A model generated the notes under the pieces. It saw only the letters and a program-made list of their open reading frames with translations. It was not told the DNA's origin and did not search any database. From Spirochaetales bacterium (lineage in GTDB: Bacteria > Spirochaetota > Spirochaetia > Treponematales > Treponemataceae), in the NCBI GenBank assembly GCA_003246765.1, contig QKDA01000131.1, forward strand, positions 1-37,906: a DNA stretch of 37,906 nt, given 5' to 3'. How positions within the stretch are numbered: position 1 is the first letter of the stretch; every line of letters begins with the position of its first letter. The translations under genes were made by a program, and so were the position numbers. Positions 31,669 to 37,906 of this stretch are shown piece by piece.

Positions 31669-32079
31669 TCAGTATGAGAGGGTTTTCGCGGCGGATTCTG
31701 CCTTGGACCGGTCTGAGTAGATTTGAACCGAAGACGAGAGAACCCACCCCTCCCCGAGGTTATACCAGGTTTGAAGGGCTCCGTCGGTTTTTACGAGGGA
31801 TACCCCCGTAATCGGGTATATTTCGCCCCGGCGGCCGTGAGCCACGGTGATGCCGTCATTTCCGGCCTTGTCCCGTAGGGAGATGTAGGGGTCGGTTACC
31901 AAGGCGATTCTATTTTCCGAGGCTATGCGGGAGGGGGCGTCAAAGGGAAGTTCCGCGAGGGTAGCCCTCTTGGCGCCGCAGGACAGGGTGAGCGCGAGAA
32001 GCACAGCCAGGAGAGCGGCGGTGACCGGGGCAGGGATACGGGTAGGCGCCCCCCCGAGGTTCCTACTTCGCGCTTTCAC
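31669..32079 (-). CDS. Small lipoprotein with SH3-like domain
   Basis: A 136-residue predicted lipoprotein. A basic N-region and hydrophobic core end in lipobox LTLSC (Cys at about residue 34). The mature part has ISLRDKAG...VAHGRRGEIYPITGV...WYNLGEGWVLSSSVQIYSD, the strand pattern of a bacterial SH3 domain, often a cell-wall-binding fold. It starts with GTG at 32079, preceded by GGGAG at 7 bases, and overlaps the Nudix gene by 17 bases; longer starts run further into that gene. Last gene of the minus-strand cluster. Confidence 0.75.
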   Translation of the reverse strand: MKARSRNLGGAPTRIPAPVTAALLAVLLALTLSCGAKRATLAELPFDAPSRIASENRIALVTDPYISLRDKAGNDGITVAHGRRGEIYPITGVSLVKTDGALQTWYNLGEGWVLSSSVQIYSDRSKAESAAKTLSY

Positions 32080-32464
32080 GGATCCACTCCCGAAGGAAGG
32101 GTAAAAGAAGGCGGTCCGAATCGACAAAGGACAGGCCCTCGATTTCCTCCAGGGTCGCCCAACGAAGTTCCGTGTGCTCCGTAAGCTTCCGGGGAAGCTC
32201 CGATATTCCCTCGACGAGGTAGGCGTGAAGGCGCACAGGGCCCCCGCGATTCTCGAACTCCACCGAGGCAAGACGGGCCCCGGGCCTGACCACGACAGCC
32301 ATCTCCTCGCGGAATTCACGGACGATCGCCTCTTCAGGGGTTTCGCCGGGATCTACCTTTCCCCCGGGAAATTCCCAACGGCTGGCCATTTCGCCCGTGG
32401 GAAGCCGGTGCCCGATGAGAAACGCGCCGTCTTTTACTATGATTCCCGCGATGGATTCCTTCAT
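32063..32464 (-). CDS. Nudix hydrolase (MutT/NudG-like)
   Basis: A 133-residue hydrolase of nucleoside diphosphate derivatives, of the MutT type that removes oxidised nucleotides. The Nudix box reads GGKVDPGETPEEAIV then REFREEMAV: the Gly of the final EExGU motif is Ala, while the catalytic REUxEE is intact. The rest, ending RLLLPFLREWI, fits MutT-like proteins. It lies 3 bases after the upstream membrane gene. The exact substrate is not known. Confidence 0.88.
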   Translation of the reverse strand: MKESIAGIIVKDGAFLIGHRLPTGEMASRWEFPGGKVDPGETPEEAIVREFREEMAVVVRPGARLASVEFENRGGPVRLHAYLVEGISELPRKLTEHTELRWATLEEIEGLSFVDSDRLLLPFLREWIRESAK

Positions 32465-32467
32465 CGT

Positions 32468-32878
32468 TCAGAGAAAGAGCACCACGGGAAAGAGGAAATG
32501 GAGGGCTGCCGCGATGAGACAGAACATGCCGACGTACTTTTTCGAGGAAACCACGGTGCGAATGAAGGGGGAAAGGGTCTCGGGGACGCTTTCGCCCCGG
32601 GATGCGTAAAATTCATAGAGCAGGATAAAGGAACCCACGAGGCCCGCCAAGGCGGGAAGAAGGTCACCCACCACGGGTACGTCGCCCCGAACTACCGTTA
32701 AAAGCTTGAAGAAGCCCACGATTCCCGCGAGGATGCCGAGGATGAGCCTGAAGGTCTCTTCGTACAGGATCTCCGGGATCTTGCCCGGGGCCGCACGCTC
32801 TTCATCGCGGTCGGCGAACAGTATGACGTAGCCGGTCACGGCGTTGAGCAAAACCGAGAGCAAATAGAACTGGATCAT
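32468..32878 (-). CDS. Membrane protein, unknown
   Basis: A 136-residue protein with four hydrophobic segments (about residues 2-20, 42-62, 70-90 and 115-135). It has no recognised motif. A charged cytoplasmic loop (ADRDEERAAPGKIPE) follows the first segment. AGGAG lies before the ATG. It sits in the propeller-lipoprotein cluster, 36 bases after the single-pass protein, which hints at an envelope role. Confidence 0.75.
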   Translation of the reverse strand: MIQFYLLSVLLNAVTGYVILFADRDEERAAPGKIPEILYEETFRLILGILAGIVGFFKLLTVVRGDVPVVGDLLPALAGLVGSFILLYEFYASRGESVPETLSPFIRTVVSSKKYVGMFCLIAAALHFLFPVVLFL

Positions 32879-32914
32879 TCTTTTCTCCTGATGGGACTAA
32901 GAATAGTCTAAACT

Positions 32915-33511
32915 TCAGTTACGGTCAACCGAGGCGGACAGTTCCGCCGCCGCGTCGCCGAACAGTACCTCGCAGCGCACTTTCAGGAGCTCGTAGTCCC
33001 GGAGGACCGCCCTCAGGACCGTGTCCGAGCCCGCGTACGCCCCGCTTACCCGCTGTTCGGCGACCACGTTTCCCGACGCGTCGAGCCCCTCAATGTAGGC
33101 GGAAACCGGAACCGGTTCCGAGGGGGCGGCCGAATCACCCGAGGGCTTAAGGGAAACCGATACGTAGACGCTGTCGCCGTAGAGAAAGGCAGTAAGCCTC
33201 ACCGCGGAACCGTTCAAGGTCTTTTGGTCCGATGAGCCCCCGAAGAGGGTAACCCCCACCACCACCGCGGAAAGGATGATGATGGCGAAAAAGATACTCC
33301 GGAGTCCCGGCGTAGCCGTGAGGCCCCGAATGAAGCCCTTGTTCGGGGTGTAACCCTTTCGATAGGTTTCGCGGACGATCTCGGGAGCCCGCTCCAGGCG
33401 CTTTTGCCTGCTGTAGCGAAACTCGAGGGTATCGGGCCCCTCGGCGGTACCGGGGGTTCCTCCCATGCCCGGATCGCCGCCTTGGCCTACCCCGTCGTCC
33501 CGGCCGGTCAC
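32915..33511 (-). CDS. Single-pass membrane protein with exported domain
   Basis: A 198-residue protein: a charged Gly/Arg-rich cytoplasmic N-terminus of about 75 residues, one membrane segment (IFFAIIILSAVVVGVTLFG), and a C-terminal exported domain of strands (VYVSVSL, VSAYIEGLDASGN). It starts with GTG at 33511 overlapping the preceding stop (GTGA), with AGGGGA 6 bases upstream; an ATG at 33544 would lie within the preceding gene. Function is unknown. Confidence 0.75.
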   Translation of the reverse strand: MTGRDDGVGQGGDPGMGGTPGTAEGPDTLEFRYSRQKRLERAPEIVRETYRKGYTPNKGFIRGLTATPGLRSIFFAIIILSAVVVGVTLFGGSSDQKTLNGSAVRLTAFLYGDSVYVSVSLKPSGDSAAPSEPVPVSAYIEGLDASGNVVAEQRVSGAYAGSDTVLRAVLRDYELLKVRCEVLFGDAAAELSASVDRN

Positions 33512-34797
33512 CGAATGTCCCCTACCACTTCGTCGGTACGCCACCAGACCACGGAAGCGTCGTAGTCGTTCGCCAGCAGGGCCGAGAGAATGCCGTCCCG
33601 TGAAAGGCTGAGGGCGTTGTAGGAAAGCTCGTCCTTGCGGACCGTCAGGGTTCTCGAATAGATACGCCTGCTTCGGCGGTCGAGAATCTGGAAGGCGTAG
33701 CCCTCGGGTATGGGCGAGGAAAGGAATATCCAGCCCCCGGAGGTAATGCCCACGAACTCGAAGGGTTTCTTGTAGTCCTGGGTTCCCAAGGTGTCCCGGT
33801 CGGTTCCGGTATAAGCGGAAAGCTCCAGGCGGTCCTCGTAGGTGCCCTTGGTAGCGGAAAGCGGGTAGAGACAGCTCCGGTCAAAGCTCATGCCGGCGTC
33901 GGAACCCGTTTCGGTGTCGATCAGGCGCTTGAAATAGTCGATCTTCAGGTAGAGCATCCGGTCGTCCGGGTCGGGAACGACCTTTTCCAGGGAGGCGAGA
34001 TACTCCACCCCGGGATCGTAGGGATCCGGGAGGTTTCGGTACATGACCGGAACCCGGAAGAGCAGATTTCCCTCGGGATCGAACCAAAACACCGTAATTC
34101 CGGATTGGCTCTTGGTAACCACCACGAGCTCGTTTTTTGAGGTATTGTACACCCCGTCCACCGGCGGGAAGGGGGTTCCCCCGGGACCTTCCTGGCCGAT
34201 ATAGTCGAGGAACCTTCCCTCCGCCCCGAAGCGGAGCACCACGTCCCGGAGCATTACCTGCTCGTCAGCGTCGAATTCGTACCGTTCCTCGGGAACCCGG
34301 TCCACCACGTAAAGCTGCTTTCGCTCGTCCACCGAAAGGTATACCGGATGGTTGAAGGGATAGGGAACGGCCTTGCGGGTGGCGGCGGGATTGGAGGAAC
34401 CGGAATCCGCGAAAGAGGGAACGGGGTTTCGGTCGGGATTGTAATACACCGCCAGGAGGTCGCCGAAGGAGGTAAGCTGAATGATCTTTCCGGGACCGGA
34501 ATTGCTTATGTAAAACATTCCGTCCTTCATGAAAATCTGGCTGTCCGGCCCCTGGGAAGACTGGTCCAAGTCAAAGAGGTCGATCTCGTCTTCCAGACGG
34601 CCGTAAGCGAGGGTAAAAAGCTTTTGCCGGTCCACGTTCTCGATCCCTTTCGGGGCGCAGGAACCCAGGGCGAGAGCCGAGGTCAGGGCGAGGGCAACGA
34701 GGGCAACGGCCAGGCCGCGGCCCCGAAAAGAGCGTACAGGGGACCCTCCGAAGGGGGGCTTGGGCAGGGAACGGCGGGTTACGGGTGAAAGGGACAT
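33508..34797 (-). CDS. Lipoprotein with NHL/six-bladed propeller-like repeats
   Basis: A 429-residue predicted lipoprotein with a long basic N-region, a hydrophobic core and lipobox LGSC (Cys about 47). The mature part is beta-rich with blades of the type NHPVYLSVDERKQLYVVDR and FGAEGRFLDYIGQ...DGVYNTSKNELVVVT, as in NHL propellers. Such proteins usually bind ligands or partners. Head gene of the five-gene minus cluster, divergent from secA. GGAGG lies 10 bases before the ATG. Confidence 0.85.
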   Translation of the reverse strand: MSLSPVTRRSLPKPPFGGSPVRSFRGRGLAVALVALALTSALALGSCAPKGIENVDRQKLFTLAYGRLEDEIDLFDLDQSSQGPDSQIFMKDGMFYISNSGPGKIIQLTSFGDLLAVYYNPDRNPVPSFADSGSSNPAATRKAVPYPFNHPVYLSVDERKQLYVVDRVPEERYEFDADEQVMLRDVVLRFGAEGRFLDYIGQEGPGGTPFPPVDGVYNTSKNELVVVTKSQSGITVFWFDPEGNLLFRVPVMYRNLPDPYDPGVEYLASLEKVVPDPDDRMLYLKIDYFKRLIDTETGSDAGMSFDRSCLYPLSATKGTYEDRLELSAYTGTDRDTLGTQDYKKPFEFVGITSGGWIFLSSPIPEGYAFQILDRRSRRIYSRTLTVRKDELSYNALSLSRDGILSALLANDYDASVVWWRTDEVVGDIR

Positions 34798-34843
34798 CTG
34801 CGTGAGGCCTCCGTGGCGAAAGGGTAGAATTCATTTTCGTAGC

Positions 34844-34872
34844 TTGTCAACCGGTTCCCGATTTAGTAGTAT
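34844..34872 (+). promoter_or_regulatory. secA promoter, predicted leaderless
   Basis: TTGTCA (34844-34849), 17 bases, TAGTAT (34867-34872), then 6 bases to the ATG; no Shine-Dalgarno. On the opposite strand TTGACA (34845-34850) overlaps it and may serve the lipoprotein operon, though its -10 is weak. Confidence 0.55.
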
Positions 34873-34878
34873 ATACCA

Positions 34879-37677
34879 ATGATTACAGATTCGATTATCC
34901 GCTTTTTCTTCGGTTCCCAGCATGAAAGAGATATAAAGGCCCTCCTTCCCCTCCTCCATCAGGTCAACGAGAAGGAGTCCTGGGCCCTTTCCCTCCCCGC
35001 CTCGGAGTTCCCGGTTCAGTCGGATCTGTTCCGTCAGCGCTACCGGAACGGCGAAAGCCTTGACGCCTTCCTCCCCGAAGCCTTCGCCCTGGCCCGGGAA
35101 GCGGCCCGCAGGGTCCTCGGGGAGCGGCCCTACGACGTGCAGATTCTCGGCGCCCTGGTGCTCCACTCGGGCCGCATCGTCGAAATGAAGACCGGCGAGG
35201 GCAAGACCCTCATGAACGTGGCGGCGTCCTATCTCAACAGCCTCACGGGAAAGGGCGTGCACATCGTCACGGTCAACGACTACCTCGCCGAGCGCGACGC
35301 CGACTGGATGCGTCCCGTTTACTCGTACCTCGGCGTATCCGTAGGCTCCATCCTCTCTAACATGGACAACGCCGCCCGCCGCGCCGCCTACAACTGCGAC
35401 ATTACCTACGGCACGAACAACGAGCTCGGCTTTGACTACCTCCGGGACAACATGAAGTGGGACAGGGGCGAATGGACCCAGCGGGAGTTCTCCTTCGCCG
35501 TCGTGGACGAGATCGACTCCATCCTCATCGACGAGGCGCGAACCCCCCTCATCATCTCCGGTTCCGCCGAAGACGACACCGCCCGCTTTTTCGACGTGGA
35601 CAAGCTCATCGGAAACCTCAGGGAGGCCGACAAGAACCCCGACACCGGGGAATACCCCGACGAGGTTCAGGGCGAGGAAATCCACGGCGATTACAAGCTG
35701 GAAGAAAAAAACCGCAAGGTTTCCTTCACCGGCGAGGGGATGCTCAAGATCGAGGAGATTCTCCAGAAGCGGGGCATGATAGAGGGAAGCCTCTTCGACG
35801 AGAAAAACTTCGAGTATATCCACTACTTCACCCAGGCGATCCGGGCCCACAAGCTCTACCACATCGACGTGGACTACGTGGTAAAGGACGGCACCGTCCA
35901 GATCGTAGACGAGTTCACCGGACGCATCCTCGAGGGAAGGCGTTACTCCGACGGCCTCCACCAGGCCATCGAGGCGAAGGAAAAAATCAAGATCGCCCAG
36001 CGCAACCGCACCATGGCGACCATTACCTTCCAGAACTTCTTCCGCATGTACGAGAAGCTCTCGGGCATGACCGGTACCGCCGACACCGAGGCGGTGGAGT
36101 TCAACAAGATTTACGGCCTGGACGTCGTCGTGATACCGACGAACCTGCCCGTGGCCCGCATCGACGAGGACGACGTGGTCTACCTCAACGAGGCGGAAAA
36201 GTGGAACGCCCTGTGCGACGAGATCGCGGACGCCCACAAGCGGGGGCAGCCCGTGCTGGTCGGAACGGTCTCGATCGAGAAGTCCGAGAAGATATCGAAT
36301 CTCCTGACCCGCCGCGGGGTGAGGCACGAGGTACTGAACGCCAAGAACCACGCCCGGGAAGCCCTCATCATCGCCGAGGCCGGCGCGAAGGGATCCATCA
36401 CCATCGCCACCAACATGGCGGGACGCGGTACGGACATCAAGCTCGGTGGGAATCCCGAGTACCGCGCCCGAAGGAGGGCCGGAACCGACGCCACCCCGGA
36501 ACAATACGCCCTCGCCTACGAGGAAGAATACAAAAAGTGGCAGGCGGACTACAACGAGGTGAAGGCCCTCGGGGGACTGTACGTCATCGGCACCGAGCGC
36601 CACGAAAGCCGGCGCATCGACAACCAGCTGCGGGGCCGTTCCGGACGCCAGGGCGATCCCGGACGCTCTAGGTTCTTCCTTTCCCTGGACGACGATCTCA
36701 TGCGCCTTTTCGGGGGCGAGAACCTCAAGAACCTGATGACCAAGATCGGCATGGAACCCGGCGAGCCGATCTACCACCCCTGGCTCAACAAGAGCATCGA
36801 GAAAGCCCAGTCCAAGGTAGAGCAGCGCAACTTCGACATCCGAAAGCACCTCCTCGAGTACGACGACGTTCTCAACGAGCAGAGGACCTTCATCTACAAC
36901 CAGAGAAACCAGATCCTTTCCGACGAGAACCTGGTGGAACGGGTGGAGAGCGCCGCCCAGGAGTACGTGGGCGACTACGTGGACGACTACTCCGCGGAAG
37001 TCCGAAAGGACAAGGACGGCGCCCTTTCGGCGCTGGTGGAGAACTTCAGGGACCGCTTCGGCTACACCCTCACGGAGGAGGAATTCGAGCTCCTGCCAAA
37101 GAACCCCGAAGAGGCGAAGGCGTCGATCATGGAGCACTTCCGCTCGGACCTGAAGCAGAAAAGGGAGCTCGCGGGGGAGAAAAACCTCAATACCTTCATC
37201 CGGTTCCAGTACCTGCAGGCCATCGACAAGAAATGGCTCGACCACCTCGAAAACCTCGAGGCCCTCCGGGAAGCGGTATACCTTCGCTCCTACGGCCAAA
37301 AGAACCCCCTTACCGAGTACAAGCTCGAGGGCTTCGACATATTCTATTCCATGCTCGACGACATCCGCCTCGAGATCGCCTCCCGGGTTTTCCTGGTGAA
37401 GGTACGCACCGAGGAAGACGCCGCCGCGGCCCGGCGGGTACGATCCGTGGCGGTCAACGCCCAGCATCAGAACATGGGAGGCTTCGCGGGATCCGGTTCC
37501 GCCCAGGCAGCCCCCCGCGCTCCCGCGGCCGTGGGAGCCCGTCCCGCAGGCGCCGGTCCCATGGCCCAAAGCCAGCCCCAAAACGCCCAGGTGGTACGCA
37601 CGGCCCCGAAGGTAGGGCGCAACGACCCGTGTCCGTGCGGGAGCGGAAAGAAGTATAAGCACTGTCACGGGGCGTGA
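34879..37677 (+). CDS. secA: Preprotein translocase ATPase SecA
   Basis: Motor that pushes unfolded proteins through SecYEG. The 932-residue protein has Walker A GEGKT at residues 106-110, [29 protein letters not shown], Walker [22 protein letters not shown], the preprotein cross-linking region, [36 protein letters not shown] and a C-terminal zinc motif [16 protein letters not shown]. Ala/Gln-rich linker precedes the zinc motif. Codon use shows strict avoidance of TTA, CTA and TCA. Confidence 0.97.
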   Translation: MITDSIIRFFFGSQHERDIKALLPLLHQVNEKESWALSLPASEFPVQSDLFRQRYRNGESLDAFLPEAFALAREAARRVLGERPYDVQILGALVLHSGRIVEMKTGEGKTLMNVAASYLNSLTGKGVHIVTVNDYLAERDADWMRPVYSYLGVSVGSILSNMDNAARRAAYNCDITYGTNNELGFDYLRDNMKWDRGEWTQREFSFAVVDEIDSILIDEARTPLIISGSAEDDTARFFDVDKLIGNLREADKNPDTGEYPDEVQGEEIHGDYKLEEKNRKVSFTGEGMLKIEEILQKRGMIEGSLFDEKNFEYIHYFTQAIRAHKLYHIDVDYVVKDGTVQIVDEFTGRILEGRRYSDGLHQAIEAKEKIKIAQRNRTMATITFQNFFRMYEKLSGMTGTADTEAVEFNKIYGLDVVVIPTNLPVARIDEDDVVYLNEAEKWNALCDEIADAHKRGQPVLVGTVSIEKSEKISNLLTRRGVRHEVLNAKNHAREALIIAEAGAKGSITIATNMAGRGTDIKLGGNPEYRARRRAGTDATPEQYALAYEEEYKKWQADYNEVKALGGLYVIGTERHESRRIDNQLRGRSGRQGDPGRSRFFLSLDDDLMRLFGGENLKNLMTKIGMEPGEPIYHPWLNKSIEKAQSKVEQRNFDIRKHLLEYDDVLNEQRTFIYNQRNQILSDENLVERVESAAQEYVGDYVDDYSAEVRKDKDGALSALVENFRDRFGYTLTEEEFELLPKNPEEAKASIMEHFRSDLKQKRELAGEKNLNTFIRFQYLQAIDKKWLDHLENLEALREAVYLRSYGQKNPLTEYKLEGFDIFYSMLDDIRLEIASRVFLVKVRTEEDAAAARRVRSVAVNAQHQNMGGFAGSGSAQAAPRAPAAVGARPAGAGPMAQSQPQNAQVVRTAPKVGRNDPCPCGSGKKYKHCHGA

Positions 37678-37701
37678 ATCCACGCTCCCGTTGCCGAGGG
37701 C

Positions 37702-37736
37702 AAAAAAAAGGAGAACCCCGGGGTTCTCCTTTTTTT
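37702..37736. terminator. Bidirectional terminator between secA and the right-edge gene
   Basis: A perfect palindrome: GGAGAACCCC/GGGGTTCTCC flanked by eight A and seven T. It ends secA on plus and the lipid kinase gene on minus; the latter's stop codon lies in the T run. Confidence 0.93.
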
Positions 37737-37906
37737 AGTTGCGGAGGTTCTTTTTTCGCAATACCGGCATGCAGGGTTCCGTAAGTTCCATTACCACTGG
37801 AAAATCGCCCTTCCCCAGGGGAACCGTCTCGCCGTCTACCTGCATGAGGACCTTCCGGTCATAGGAAACCACCAGGCGCTCCGCTTTCACGAGCACCGTC
37901 CGGTCC
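37735..37906 (-). CDS. Probable diacylglycerol/lipid kinase, C-terminal end (cut by edge)
   Basis: I translated the last 56 codons on the minus strand. They contain VLMQVDGETVPLG followed by VMELTEPCMPVL, the pattern with which DagK/YegS-type lipid kinases end (a DGE strand, then a hydrophobic closing strand). The catalytic part lies off-window, so the call rests on this end only. It is convergent with secA across a shared terminator. Confidence 0.6.
   Translation of the reverse strand, partial: DRTVLVKAERLVVSYDRKVLMQVDGETVPLGKGDFPVVMELTEPCMPVLRKKNLRN

Noticed and set aside
35457-36671. 404-residue frame inside secA on plus, other phase
   Set aside because: Arg/Gly-rich out-of-frame reading of secA with no family match.
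34831-37683. 950-residue antisense frame to secA on minus
   Set aside because: It is codon-aligned with secA and exists because secA lacks TTA, CTA and TCA; its translation is Val/Gly/His-rich with no protein-like motifs.

Overview
This window is a gene-dense, almost fully housekeeping stretch of a spirochaete chromosome, most likely the Treponema lineage. The assignment rests on gene order and protein style: rpsB-tsf-frr-uppS-cdsA-dxr-rseP in one run, rpsF-ssb-rpsR-(membrane gene)-rplI-dnaB in another, many short lipoproteins with spirochaete-style lipoboxes, and ribosomal proteins with charged tails. By eye the GC content is clearly above half and codon choice is strongly biased. Glycogen synthase and a monofunctional chorismate mutase suggest a free-living or gut relative rather than a minimal pathogen. 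No species name is claimed.

Layout. (1) 1-3.4 kb, minus strand: a tightly overlapping operon of a YkgJ-type Cys-cluster protein, a metallo-beta-lactamase-fold hydrolase, a 54-residue unknown, mltG and dnaG (cut by the left edge). (2) 3.46-3.73 kb: terminator, tRNA-Tyr, tRNA-Thr and their promoter. (3) 3.7-6.1 kb, minus: a small membrane protein, aroH, glgA. (4) 6.1-11 kb: alternating strands with an SPFH-like protein, thiN, cca, rnc-acpP-rpmF and coaD. (5) 11-12.5 kb: a lipoprotein, a HEAT-repeat exported protein, a bidirectional terminator and tRNA-Arg. (6) 12.6-22.4 kb, plus: maf, then translation factors (rpsB, tsf, frr), envelope and isoprenoid genes (uppS, cdsA, dxr, rseP), a CpXC protein and a beta-propeller lipoprotein. 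(7) 22.4-26.7 kb, minus: rpsF-ssb-rpsR-membrane protein-rplI-dnaB. (8) 26.7-31.7 kb, plus: a helical unknown, a COG2509-type flavoprotein, rsmD, a small unknown, a TPR protein and rlmN. (9) 31.7-34.8 kb, minus: a five-gene envelope/Nudix cluster headed by a propeller lipoprotein. (10) secA on plus, a bidirectional terminator, and the 3' end of a probable lipid kinase gene on minus.

The genes cover replication (dnaG, dnaB, ssb), translation and RNA maturation (S2, S6, S18, L9, L32, EF-Ts, RRF, RNase III, CCA-adding enzyme, RlmN, RsmD, three tRNAs), and the envelope (UppS, CdsA, RseP, MltG, SecA, ACP, lipoproteins). None of the three tRNAs encodes CCA, which fits the presence of cca. There is no intergenic stretch over 300 bases without a gene; the longest ones hold tRNAs, terminators and promoters. 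I see no mobile elements, CRISPR arrays, prophage genes or defence systems.

I did not find a clear undescribed system. The most interesting signals are regulatory. At least six genes have a sigma70-like -10 box 6-9 bases before the start codon and no Shine-Dalgarno, which predicts leaderless mRNAs. A 14-bp perfect palindrome overlaps the cca -10 box. An inverted repeat flanks tRNA-Thr. The -35 boxes of secA and the neighbouring lipoprotein operon overlap. Convergent genes end within a few bases of each other without terminators.
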